From JACVRW01 sp963734365 (GTDB taxonomy: Bacteria > Actinomycetota > Thermoleophilia > Solirubrobacterales > Thermoleophilaceae), in contig CAVTGV010000010.1 in NCBI GenBank assembly GCA_963734365.1, positions 491,324 through 555,323 on the forward strand: a stretch of 64,000 nucleotides of DNA, given 5' to 3'. The notes below the pieces were generated by a model, which saw nothing but the letters and a program-made list of their open reading frames with translations, was not told the origin of the DNA and made no database searches. Position numbers and translations under genes: made by a program. This document shows positions 8,731 through 16,738 of this stretch, in pieces. Position 1 is the stretch's first letter. Every line of letters starts with the position of its first letter.

Positions 8731-9534
8731 TCAGGCAGATCGGTGCGCGCTGAGCTCGGCGAGCCGGGCTGCGCTCTCGGGGTCCATCGGCAGGAAGGTC
8801 TCGATCGCGAGGTTCGCGGCCGTGACGTCGAGCGGGGCTCCGAGGGTGGCGATGACCGTGAACAGCTCGACCTCGCCGACAGGGGTCTGCAGCCGGAGCG
8901 AGACCACCGGCTGGGTGGCCGGGCTGGTGGGCGGCTCGCCGGGGAGGTAGGCCTCGACCTCCTCAATGAGGTTGGCGAGGGCCGGATCGGCGTCCTCGCG
9001 GCTCCTCCGCTTCAGCCGGTGAATCAGCGGCGCGTTGCACGCGGCGGTCATCGACGAGATCCGCGGCAGGCCGCCAGGGTGAACGCCGAGGCGGAGCAGG
9101 TTGATCGGTGGCTCCAGGAGCTCCGGGTCGACCCCGTCCCAGAGAAGCGACGCGGCTCGATTGGACTCGATCAGGTTCCACAGCCCGTCGACGATCAAAG
9201 CCGGGTTCGGCTCGTGCGCCTCGAGCAGCCGCTCGAGCGACTCCCGAAGCGGCTGCATCACCTCCCCGTCGTAAGGCAGCTCCAGATAGGGAGGCGCGAA
9301 GCCGCCCGCGAGCAGCAGTCGATTGCGCTCGGTGATCGGCAGATCGAGGTGCTGGGCCAGGTGGACGAGGAGCTGGCGACTCGGGCTGGACCGGCCGGTC
9401 TCGACGAAGCTCAGGTGCTTGGTCGAGACGTTCGCGTCCAGGGACAGCTCGAGCTGGCTGAGGCCGCGACGCGTGCGCCAGAAGCGGATCAGCTCGCCCG
9501 CGGTCTGGGGCTCCTGTTCGGTCTGGACGACCAC
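8731..9534 (-). CDS. XRE-family regulator with MmyB-like ligand domain
   Basis: A 267-residue regulator. The Cro/C1 helix-turn-helix lies at residues 12-66 (ELIRFWRTRRGLSQLELSLD, VSTKHLSFVETGRSSPS). Residues about 95-260 match the MmyB-like PAS-type ligand domain (NPALIVDGLWNLIESNRAA, then a VVSLRLQTPVGEVELFTVIA segment). Translation starts at a GTG at 9534. The gene diverges from a SnoaL-like gene, and the 146 bp between them carries two copies of the same palindrome. MmyB-type XRE proteins commonly repress an adjacent divergent enzyme gene, so this is probably a local repressor; the ligand is unknown. Confidence 0.92.
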   Translation of the reverse strand: MVVQTEQEPQTAGELIRFWRTRRGLSQLELSLDANVSTKHLSFVETGRSSPSRQLLVHLAQHLDLPITERNRLLLAGGFAPPYLELPYDGEVMQPLRESLERLLEAHEPNPALIVDGLWNLIESNRAASLLWDGVDPELLEPPINLLRLGVHPGGLPRISSMTAACNAPLIHRLKRRSREDADPALANLIEEVEAYLPGEPPTSPATQPVVSLRLQTPVGEVELFTVIATLGAPLDVTAANLAIETFLPMDPESAARLAELSAHRSA

Positions 9535-9570
9535 CCGATTGAAGTTAGCGCGGCGTCCGACCCGGTTCCA

Positions 9571-9585
9571 TTACCCGGGATGTAA
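9571..9585. promoter_or_regulatory. Palindromic operator copy 1 (TTACNCGNGANGTAA)
   Basis: The sequence TTACCCGGGATGTAA has TTAC and GTAA arms around a seven-base centre. It shares the pattern TTACNCGNGANGTAA with a second copy 27 bp downstream, both inside the XRE/SnoaL intergenic region. It is a likely XRE-regulator binding site. Confidence 0.6.
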
Positions 9586-9597
9586 AGCCGGCCGGCG

Positions 9598-9612
9598 TTA
9601 CACGAGAGGTAA
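9598..9612. promoter_or_regulatory. Palindromic operator copy 2 (TTACNCGNGANGTAA)
   Basis: The sequence TTACACGAGAGGTAA repeats the motif of copy 1 with all fixed positions kept. It lies 68 bp before the SnoaL-like start codon and 63 bp before the XRE start, where it could block both divergent promoters. Confidence 0.6.
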
Positions 9613-9680
9613 TCGACGCGCGGCCCTTCCTCCGGGACCGTTGCGGACGAAGCAACCAGATGATCCACGGAGGTGGACCG

Positions 9681-10130
9681 ATGACCGAGACACAGGCTTT
9701 CGTCGAAATCTCATCCCGAAGCGCGGCCGAGTTGGCCGAGAAGTATCTCGCGCTCTGGAACGAGCCCGATGCCGACCGGCGCCGGGGGATGATCGCCGAG
9801 CTCTGGACGGAGGACGGGAGGCATATCCTCCAGCCGCCGCAGGAGATCCGCGGGATCGCGGCGCAACCCGGGCTCGCCATGACGGCGATCCTCGAGGCCC
9901 GGGGATACGAGCAGATAGAGGCTCGCGCGGCGAGCGTGTACGAGCACTGGGTCGGCTCCGAGGGACTCAGCTTCCGGGGCCGCGACGACGCCGATCGACT
10001 CGGCGACGTCGTCAAGTTCCACTGGGAGGCCGTCGCCAAGGGCGGCGAGGTGTTCGCAGTCGGGCTCAGCTTCCTCGTCCTCGCCGCAAACGGGCGGATC
10101 GAGCGCGACTACACCTTCATTGTCGCTTAG
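9681..10130 (+). CDS. SnoaL/NTF2-like protein
   Basis: A 149-residue protein with the SnoaL-type NTF2 fold: an N-terminal helix with AELAEKYLALWNEPD, the ELWTEDGRHI strand, and a C-terminal sheet ending GRIERDYTFIV. The start is the ATG at 9681 with GGAGGTGG seven bases upstream; a TTG-to-ATG extension further up has no such site. It sits alone, divergent from the XRE/MmyB-like regulator and its paired palindromes, and is the likely regulated target. Members of this fold act as small isomerases, cyclases or carriers; no catalytic residue can be assigned. Confidence 0.82.
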   Translation: MTETQAFVEISSRSAAELAEKYLALWNEPDADRRRGMIAELWTEDGRHILQPPQEIRGIAAQPGLAMTAILEARGYEQIEARAASVYEHWVGSEGLSFRGRDDADRLGDVVKFHWEAVAKGGEVFAVGLSFLVLAANGRIERDYTFIVA

Positions 10131-10385
10131 TGCCGGATGAGAGGCGCATCATCACGGTCGACCCCGAGCAGCGCGAGTCCTACCTCGCGGGCTCTGTGGG
10201 CGTCGTCGAACGGGCACGCTCGGACCCGTCCGGTCTTTGCTCAGCTACTCGCGGGCAAGCAGATCTGACACGCGGCCGCAAACCCGCGGTCGTGCGTCAC
10301 GGGTCCGCACCGAGCCTGGTCGGGACTTCGGCCCGATGGCCACGCGCCCGTCGCTTTATCGCGCGATCGCACCTACGCTCGGCCG

Positions 10386-11084
10386 ATGTCCCGTCGATGG
10401 CCCCCGCTGATTGCGGCGACGGCTCTGAGTGTCGTGCTCGTGCTGCCGCCGACCGCGTCCGCGCGTTGGTTCGGCAGCACGCTGCGGGCTGCTCCGAACG
10501 CGACCTACGGCTGCGAGGCCGCCGTGGTCGCCGGGCCGCTTGGCGGGTACGGCCTTCAGCCCACCGGTCAGACGTCCTGCACCTACCGTCATGGGGGATA
10601 CCTGTTCACGAACCGACCGACGTTCATCGCGCCGGGCACGGGCCGCGTGACCCGGATCCGCGTGAAGTCGGGACCGAATCCCGCTCGGTTACGGCTGACC
10701 GTCTTGACCGGCTCGAGCCGGGTGGACACGTTCAGCGGCCGCGACCTGCCGGGCACCTACACGTGCTGCACCGCGCGCTTCGTGGGGCGATCGTTTCGGC
10801 CGCGCGCCAACGCGATCACCACCAAGAAGGTCAACGTGAAGGTGTTCGATGTCCGCAACAAGCGCATCAACTTCCGCATTCACTCCTCGGACGGCCTGGC
10901 GCTCACCGCCGTGGGCCCCGGCACCGTGCCGCTGAACATCGGGCCGCAGCTCGGGGGGTTCACCACCGGGACGCCCCTCGCGATCGGCTACTGGCCGGGC
11001 ACCGCCCGCAACGACCCCCGCGTGGAGGGCTACTCGGTATCCGGGATCGACCTGCTTTTCCAGTGGAACTTCAAGCGTCGCTGA
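10386..11084 (+). CDS. Secreted protein of unknown function
   Basis: A 232-residue protein with a clear signal peptide (MSRRWPPLIAATALSVVLVL, cleavage near TASA-RW). The mature part is rich in Gly, Thr and Arg, with several cysteines (Cys 39, 59, and a CC pair near residue 123) that could form disulfides outside the cell. I do not recognise the family. It is preceded by 255 bp with no gene and no obvious regulatory structure, and is transcribed alone. Confidence 0.65.
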   Translation: MSRRWPPLIAATALSVVLVLPPTASARWFGSTLRAAPNATYGCEAAVVAGPLGGYGLQPTGQTSCTYRHGGYLFTNRPTFIAPGTGRVTRIRVKSGPNPARLRLTVLTGSSRVDTFSGRDLPGTYTCCTARFVGRSFRPRANAITTKKVNVKVFDVRNKRINFRIHSSDGLALTAVGPGTVPLNIGPQLGGFTTGTPLAIGYWPGTARNDPRVEGYSVSGIDLLFQWNFKRR

Positions 11085-11172
11085 CGCCGGGGCCGTCTCA
11101 CCTCACGACCCGATCGCCGCGGCGAACGCCTCCTCCACGCGCCGCTGGGCCTCGGGCGTGCCCGGTGGGCTT

Positions 11173-11772
11173 ATGGGCGTAGAGCAGTTCTTCGTGTCTG
11201 GCGGCGCAGCCGAGATGGTTCGCCGCCACGAGACCGTCGAGGACGTGTTCGCCCGCGACCTGATTCCGGAGCGGCTGCGCCCGGACCCGGCGGGTGTGTC
11301 GCCCGACGACTCCTGGCGGGCGACGGGACTCGATCACGTCTCCATCACCAGCGGCGACCTCGACCGCTCGATCGCGTTCTACCGCGACCTCCTCGGCCTC
11401 CCGCTGCGGGCCTCCGGGGAAGGTCAGGGTGACGGCGACTTCGAGGTCGCGGGCTTCGCCAACGCGAACGTGCGCTGGGCCGACCTCGAGCTGCCGCACG
11501 GACAGGTGTTGGAGCTGATCGAGTACCTCGATCCACGCGGCTCACCCAGCCGGCCGGCGAGCAACGACCCGGGGGCGACGCACATCTCGCTGCGGGTGCA
11601 CGACATCGAAGCGGTCCACCGCCGCCTGAGCGACGCGGCCGTGCCCATCCGTACGAAGCCGATCGAGCTCACCGACCCGGCCTGGCGGGGAGCCAGATGC
11701 TTCTACGCCAGCGACCCCGACGGGGTGGCCGTGGAGCTGATCCAGCCGGCGCAGGCTGCCGTTGACCACTGA
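11173..11772 (+). CDS. VOC-family protein with an N-terminal extension
   Basis: The VOC domain starts near ATGLDHVSITSGDLDRSIAFYR and ends with CFYASDPDGVAVELIQPA, a glyoxalase/dioxygenase-type fold with metal-ligand positions His (DHVSI) and Glu (VELI). About 40 residues before it (MGVEQFFVSGGAAEMV...) are not part of the domain. The start is uncertain: the ATG at 11173 is used, but a GTG at 11296 would give a normal 158-residue single-domain protein. The gene overlaps the next one by 11 bp, so they are probably translated together. Confidence 0.75.
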   Translation: MGVEQFFVSGGAAEMVRRHETVEDVFARDLIPERLRPDPAGVSPDDSWRATGLDHVSITSGDLDRSIAFYRDLLGLPLRASGEGQGDGDFEVAGFANANVRWADLELPHGQVLELIEYLDPRGSPSRPASNDPGATHISLRVHDIEAVHRRLSDAAVPIRTKPIELTDPAWRGARCFYASDPDGVAVELIQPAQAAVDH

Positions 11773-12802
11773 CGCGGCGGATCGGCTGGCGACGAGGTTT
11801 CGCCGCCAGGCCGAGTCGGCCATCCAGCGCGGCTCCCCGTTGTACACGAGCCTCCTGCACCGGGTCGCCGAGGACATTCTCAGTCGCGGGCCTTGCCTGG
11901 ACCTGTTGAGCTCGCGTGCCGGCGAGCGGGCCGGCCAGGCGCTTCCGCTGCGCTTCATGGCCGGCGCGCACCGCCTGGCGCTGACCGGCCGCGCGCCGCA
12001 GCTCGCCGCCCACTTCCCCTCCGCCGGCGGAGACGCCGACGCCGAGGCTGCGTGGGCCGCCCTGTCGGCGCTCGTGTCCGAGCGGGCGCAGGAGCTCGAC
12101 GCGCTGCTCGACCTTCCCCTGCAGACGAACGAGGTGGGCCGCAGCCGGGCACTGGTGAGCGGTCACCTGGCGGTCGCGGCCAGAACCGGGCTGCCCCTGC
12201 GCCTGCTCGAGATCGGCGCGAGCGCCGGCCTCAATCTCAACCTGCCGCGGTACCGCTTCGAGTCCGAGGCCGGCGTGATCGGCGACCCGCACGCATCCGT
12301 GCGCTTCGAGTGCGCACCGTGGCCATCACCTACTCCGCGGCTCGAGGTGATCGAGGCGCGCGGCTGCGACACGCATCCGCTCGACGCGCGAGAACCAGCC
12401 GACCGGCTGACCCTGCGGTGCGCCGTGTGGGCCGATCAGGCCGAACGGCTGGCGCTGCTCGACGCCGCGCTGGCCGTGGCCGAGGAGCATCCTCCCGAGG
12501 TCGTGGCCGCCGACGCGCTCGACTGGCTGGCCGCGATACGCCCGGCGCGTGGGACCGCGACCGTGATCTACCACTCGATCGTCGAGCAGTACCTCGAGCC
12601 GGCCGCTCGTGCACAGCTCACTTCGGCGATCACAGCGCTCGTCCGTGAAGCAAGCGACGAAGCGCCGGTGGCCTGGCTGAGCCTCGAGCGGCCGATGGAC
12701 CGCCGCACCACCGGACTCGCCGAGGTCCGTCTCGCCCTCTCCCCGGACCCGGAGCGCCTGCTGCTCGGCCACACGAGCTACCACGGGTCGCCGCTGAGCT
12801 GA
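11762..12802 (+). CDS. DUF2332 family protein
   Basis: A 346-residue protein matching the actinobacterial DUF2332 family: an N-terminal helical part with SPLYTSLLHRVAEDI, a glycine-rich methyltransferase-like loop LRLLEIGASAGLNLNL (about residues 146-161), and a C-terminal segment TVIYHSIVEQYL. The central motif looks like a Rossmann SAM-binding fold, but no biochemical function is known to me. The TTG start at 11762 overlaps the VOC gene stop by 11 bp, indicating coupling. Confidence 0.82.
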   Translation: MTTDAADRLATRFRRQAESAIQRGSPLYTSLLHRVAEDILSRGPCLDLLSSRAGERAGQALPLRFMAGAHRLALTGRAPQLAAHFPSAGGDADAEAAWAALSALVSERAQELDALLDLPLQTNEVGRSRALVSGHLAVAARTGLPLRLLEIGASAGLNLNLPRYRFESEAGVIGDPHASVRFECAPWPSPTPRLEVIEARGCDTHPLDAREPADRLTLRCAVWADQAERLALLDAALAVAEEHPPEVVAADALDWLAAIRPARGTATVIYHSIVEQYLEPAARAQLTSAITALVREASDEAPVAWLSLERPMDRRTTGLAEVRLALSPDPERLLLGHTSYHGSPLS

Positions 12803-12816
12803 GAGATACTGAGGGC

Positions 12817-13221
12817 ATGGCGCCGGTGGACCTGGACCTGATCCGTGAGGCCTACGAGGTTCACAACGCCGCCCCCGCGGACTTTCCGGACGTGTTGGCG
12901 CGAGACTTCCTGCACGTCGATGCGGAGTTCGTGGAGGCAGCCGCGGTGCCGGGCGCCACGACTCACCGCGGAGCCCGCGCGGTCGCAGCCCTCTTTCGCG
13001 ACCGCTTCGACGCGGGCGTGATGCGGGTGGACGACCTCGAGCTCACCGCCCTCGACGAGCACAGGGTGCTCGCCGCTTTCCGGATCCACATGCGCGGCAC
13101 GAGCGGCGGAGCGCAGGCTGCGATGCGGGTGTGGAATCTCATCACCGTTGAGGGCTCGCGGATAGCCCGCGTGGAGGAGTTCACCGACGAGCCGGCTGCG
13201 CTCGGCGCGGCGCGACGCTGA
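12817..13221 (+). CDS. SnoaL/NTF2-like protein
   Basis: A 134-residue protein with the NTF2-like pattern: an opening helix (DLIREAYEVHN), the HRGARAVAALFRDRF helix, and a closing strand GSRIARVEEFTDEPAAL. The ATG at 12817 lies 14 bp after the DUF2332 stop, so it is probably in that operon. Length is typical of stand-alone SnoaL proteins. Function is not assignable. Confidence 0.75.
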   Translation: MAPVDLDLIREAYEVHNAAPADFPDVLARDFLHVDAEFVEAAAVPGATTHRGARAVAALFRDRFDAGVMRVDDLELTALDEHRVLAAFRIHMRGTSGGAQAAMRVWNLITVEGSRIARVEEFTDEPAALGAARR

Positions 13222-13259
13222 TCGCCGGCCGGCCCTGGAGTGGCGCTACGGTGGGGGCG

Positions 13260-14129
13260 GTGCGAATCGCGACCTGGAACGTCAACTCGGTCAAGCAGCG
13301 CGTGCCGCGGCTGCTGCCCTGGCTGGACGAGCGGAAGCCGGACGTGGTCTGTCTTCAGGAGACCAAGCTCACCGACGAGGCGTTCCTCGAGCTGCTCGGC
13401 GATTCGCTGGCCGAGCGCGACTACGAGGTGGCCCTCCATGGCGAGGCCGCTTGGAACGGAGTGGCCATCCTCTCGCGCGTGGGGCTGGACGACCCGGTGC
13501 AGGGAGTGGCCGGCGCGCCGGGCTTCCCGGATCCGGAGGCGCGCGCCGTGTCGGCCACATGCGACGGGATCCGCGTGACCTCGGTCTACGTGCCCAACGG
13601 GCGCGAGCCGGACTCGGACCACTACCGGTACAAGCTCGCCTGGCTGACGTCGCTGCGCGAGATGGTTGCCGGCGGCCCGGAGGCGGCGATCGTTTGCGGC
13701 GACATGAACATCGCACCCACCGACGACGACGTGTTCGATCCCGATGCCTACGTGGGAGAGACCCACGTGACAGAACCCGAGCGGGCGGCGCTGGAAGAGC
13801 TGCAGTCGCTCGGCCTGCACGACGTGGTGCGCGACCGCTGGCCCAACGAGCGCGTCTTCACCTACTGGGACTACCGGGCGGGGATGTTCCATCAGGACCT
13901 CGGGATGCGGATCGACCTGGTGCTCGCGAGCGAGCCGGTGGCCGGCCGGGTGCAGGCGGCGTGGGTGGACCGGCAGGCCCGCAAGGGCAGTGGGCCGAGC
14001 GACCACGCGCCGGTGATGGTCGACCTCGACGAGGCGCCCGACGGGGACATCGGGCCGGTGGTGCCGCCGCCCTCCGCTCCGGTGACCAAGCGCGGCGTGA
14101 AGAAACTTCCGCAGGCGCCCAGTCCTTAG
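13260..14129 (+). CDS. xthA: Exodeoxyribonuclease III / AP endonuclease
   Basis: A member of the ExoIII (Xth) branch of the endonuclease/exonuclease/phosphatase family, which cuts abasic sites and trims 3' blocked ends in base excision repair. Seen are the N-terminal RIATWNVNSVKQR, the metal-binding VCLQETKL glutamate, the catalytic ICGDMNIAP and the GPSDHAPVMVDL histidine. Starting at the GTG at 13260 gives the family-typical beginning and 289 residues; the GTG at 13251 is also possible. A Pro-rich tail of about 30 residues is extra. It converges on a LigD-type polymerase gene with overlapping stop codons. Confidence 0.92.
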   Translation: MRIATWNVNSVKQRVPRLLPWLDERKPDVVCLQETKLTDEAFLELLGDSLAERDYEVALHGEAAWNGVAILSRVGLDDPVQGVAGAPGFPDPEARAVSATCDGIRVTSVYVPNGREPDSDHYRYKLAWLTSLREMVAGGPEAAIVCGDMNIAPTDDDVFDPDAYVGETHVTEPERAALEELQSLGLHDVVRDRWPNERVFTYWDYRAGMFHQDLGMRIDLVLASEPVAGRVQAAWVDRQARKGSGPSDHAPVMVDLDEAPDGDIGPVVPPPSAPVTKRGVKKLPQAPSP

Positions 14130-15193
14130 TCCCGCTTGCGGTCGCGATCGCGCGACGGCTGGACGCGCTTCGGCTCTCCTGGCATCTTCGGATAGTCGGG
14201 CGGGTAGGGCATGTCGCCCTCGCCCTCGGCGGCGTCCCTCTCGTAGATGTCCAGCAGCGGCTGCAGTGAGTGCACGGCAGCGTCGATCTCGGCGTGGCGG
14301 TCCCCGACCTCGGCGAAGCGAGCGGGCATCGTCGCGACGGTGAAGTCCTCGGGCGCGACCTCCGGGAGCTCGTCCCATGTGACCGGTGCCGACACCGGCG
14401 CCCCCGGCTTCGGGCGGACGCTGTAGGCGGAGGCGATCGTGCGGTCGCGCGCGTTCTGGTTGTAGTCGATGAAGATGCGCTCGCCGCGCTCCTCCTTCCA
14501 CCACTTGGTGGTCACCTCGCCCGGCAGTCGCCGCTCGAGCTCGCGCCCGAAGGCGATCGCCGCGTGGCGGACGTCCGTGAACGACCAGCTGGGCTCGATC
14601 CGGACGTATATGTGGACACCTCGGCCTCCCGAGGTCTTCGGGAAGCCGATGTAGCCGAGGTCGTCCAGCAGCCCGCGCGCCTCGGCGGCCACGCGTACGG
14701 CGTCGGCGAAATCGGTGCCCGGCTGCGGATCGAGGTCGAGTCGCAGCTCGTCGGGATGATCCACGTCGTCGCTGCGAACCGGCCAGGGATGAAAGGTGAG
14801 CGTGCCCATCTGGGCCGCCCAGCCCACCACCGCCACCTCCGTTGGGCAGATCTCGTCCGCGTGCCGGCCCGACGGGAACTCGATGCGCGCGGTCTCCACG
14901 TAGTCCGGCGCTCCCCGCGGAACCCGCTTCTGGAAGAAGGCGTCCCCGCCCCCCTTCTCGCGCGTCGAGAGGACGATGCCCGGGTGCACGCCCTTGGGCC
15001 AGCGCTCGAGCGTGGTCGGCCGTCGCTCGAGGGCGCGCATGATGCCGCCCTCGACGGCGAGGTAGTACTCGACGACGTCGAGCTTGGTGACCTCGCCCGA
15101 GCGCTCGGTCTTGGGAAAGATCACGCGGTCGGGGCTGGACACGCGCAACTCGCGGCCGCCGGCGTCGACCATCGTTGCCTTGGACTGGGCCAT
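14126..15193 (-). CDS. Stand-alone LigD-type DNA repair polymerase (primase fold)
   Basis: A 355-residue protein matching only the polymerase domain of LigD, the archaeo-eukaryotic primase fold enzyme that fills ends in non-homologous end joining. Motif I is LRLDLDPQPGTDF (two metal-binding Asp), motif II is SGGRGVHIYVRI, and motif III is the IFIDYNQNARDRTI segment. No ligase or phosphoesterase domain is fused and no Ku gene is in the window. The stop codon overlaps that of xthA by three bases. The highly charged C-terminus (RVQPSRDRDRKRD) is a tail. Confidence 0.92.
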   Translation of the reverse strand: MAQSKATMVDAGGRELRVSSPDRVIFPKTERSGEVTKLDVVEYYLAVEGGIMRALERRPTTLERWPKGVHPGIVLSTREKGGGDAFFQKRVPRGAPDYVETARIEFPSGRHADEICPTEVAVVGWAAQMGTLTFHPWPVRSDDVDHPDELRLDLDPQPGTDFADAVRVAAEARGLLDDLGYIGFPKTSGGRGVHIYVRIEPSWSFTDVRHAAIAFGRELERRLPGEVTTKWWKEERGERIFIDYNQNARDRTIASAYSVRPKPGAPVSAPVTWDELPEVAPEDFTVATMPARFAEVGDRHAEIDAAVHSLQPLLDIYERDAAEGEGDMPYPPDYPKMPGEPKRVQPSRDRDRKRD

Positions 15194-15214
15194 GCCCGGA
15201 GTTCTACGGCACGG

Positions 15215-16738
15215 CTAGCGCACCGAGGCTGCCGCCCACCTCTGGCAGCCGCTCCCCTTGCAGCGCGTGAGGTCGGAAAGGATCCGGCGCAACGTGCGCA
15301 GGCGGACCCGCAGGCGTGGGTCCGAGGCCACCGACCGGAGCTCGGCGGGGTCGCGCCTCAAGTCGTACAGCTCACGCTCGCCACCCTTGTAGTCCACGTA
15401 TAGCCAGCGCGTGGTGCGGACCGCCCGCCACGCGGGTACGCGCGGCTGCTGTTGCCTCGCGCCGCCCTCCCGGGTGTTGCTGCGGCCGCGCGCCCCGTTG
15501 CCGACCGTTTCGTGGAGCAGCGGCCGCAGGCTGCGCAGCCGGACGTTGCGTGCGAAGGGCAGGAAGGAGCGTCCATCGAGCTGCCGGCGCAGCCGCACGT
15601 GCGTGGCCTGCAGGATCGTCGGAGCCAGGTCGATGTTGCCCACCAGTGCCTTTGTCTGCCGGTTCCTGGGCAGCCGGGGTCCGCGGATGAGCAGGGGCAC
15701 CTGCGTGGACGGGTCGTACGGCAGCATCTTCCCGAGCGGCACGCGGTGCTCGCCCTGCATGTAGCCGTTGTCGGACGTGAAGATCACGTAGGTGTTGTCG
15801 AGCTCGCCGGCGCGTCTGAGCTCGCGGATGACCTTGGCCACCGAGTCGTCCACCGCCAGCAGCGACTCCCAGCGCTCGCGCTTGCGCGTGACGATCGCGG
15901 CGTTGCGCCTCGCGCTGATCGGACCGTTCCAGCGCCCGAGGAACCAGGGCTTGTCCGAGACATCCTGCTCGTTGTAGCTCGGCGGCCTTCGGAAGGCGGC
16001 ATTCGCGAAGTGCCCACGATGACGCGGCGCCGCTCGCACGAGCTGGCCCGTCTTTCGCTGCGTGTAGCCCGACTCGTGGTGTGGCGCGAGGAACGCCACC
16101 GACAGGAAGAACGGCTTGTCGTCCGGCGCCCGGCGGCGGATGAAGTCGACCGCCTTCCTGCCGAGCACGTCGGTCTGGTACTGGCGGGGCGTCTCGCGCA
16201 GCACGTCTCCGTACGTTCGCCTGACGCCGTTCTCGAACAGGCTGTAGCCCCACATCCGATAGGTCGAGTGGTCGATCAGGCCGTACCACTCGGTCCAGCC
16301 CTTCGGGATATCGGCCGGGCGCTCGAGGCCATAGCCGTTCAGGAACTTGCCGATGTGGGCCGTCGCGTACCCGTCCCTCTCCAGCCAGACGGGGAGGTAC
16401 TGCCGCTGGTTCAGATGGCCATAGCCTCCGCCACACCACGGATACAGGCAGTGCACGCCGTTGTTGTGGGCGTACTGTCCGGTGAGGAAAGTCGCACGCG
16501 AGGGGCAGCAGACCGGGTACGAGACGAACGAGCGGGTGAACGTCACGCCCGCGTCGCCTATCAACCGGCGCGTCTTGGGCAGGGGCGTCATGTCCGTCGC
16601 CGTCTGGTCGTCGGTCATCAGAACCACGATGTTCGGGCGATTGTCCGGGCTGTCCGTGCCCGAGCTGTCGTCCTGGGCCAGGGCGCCGGCCGGCAGGACC
16701 AGCGCGACTGCCCCGGCGAGGACCGCCAGCCCTTTCAT
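15215..16738 (-). CDS. Secreted sulfatase
   Basis: A 507-residue protein of the type I (formylglycine) sulfatase / alkaline phosphatase superfamily. A signal peptide covers residues 1-21. The metal-binding start is NIVVLMTDDQ, and the signature CCPSRATFLTGQ carries the Cys that is converted to formylglycine (CxPSR). The late metal site VIFTSDNGYMQGEHRVPLGK is also present. It should hydrolyse a sulfate ester outside the cytoplasm; the substrate is unknown. Its ATG overlaps the stop of the propeller gene (ATGA), so the two are made together. No anaerobic-type maturase or FGE gene lies in the window. Confidence 0.92.
   Translation of the reverse strand: MKGLAVLAGAVALVLPAGALAQDDSSGTDSPDNRPNIVVLMTDDQTATDMTPLPKTRRLIGDAGVTFTRSFVSYPVCCPSRATFLTGQYAHNNGVHCLYPWCGGGYGHLNQRQYLPVWLERDGYATAHIGKFLNGYGLERPADIPKGWTEWYGLIDHSTYRMWGYSLFENGVRRTYGDVLRETPRQYQTDVLGRKAVDFIRRRAPDDKPFFLSVAFLAPHHESGYTQRKTGQLVRAAPRHRGHFANAAFRRPPSYNEQDVSDKPWFLGRWNGPISARRNAAIVTRKRERWESLLAVDDSVAKVIRELRRAGELDNTYVIFTSDNGYMQGEHRVPLGKMLPYDPSTQVPLLIRGPRLPRNRQTKALVGNIDLAPTILQATHVRLRRQLDGRSFLPFARNVRLRSLRPLLHETVGNGARGRSNTREGGARQQQPRVPAWRAVRTTRWLYVDYKGGERELYDLRRDPAELRSVASDPRLRVRLRTLRRILSDLTRCKGSGCQRWAAASVR

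Noticed and set aside
11103..11172. Minus-strand frame ending GTPEAQRRVEEAFAAAIGS, like the C-terminus of a lost gene
   Set aside because: Only about 25 plausible residues and nothing recognisable further upstream in the same frame; could be chance.
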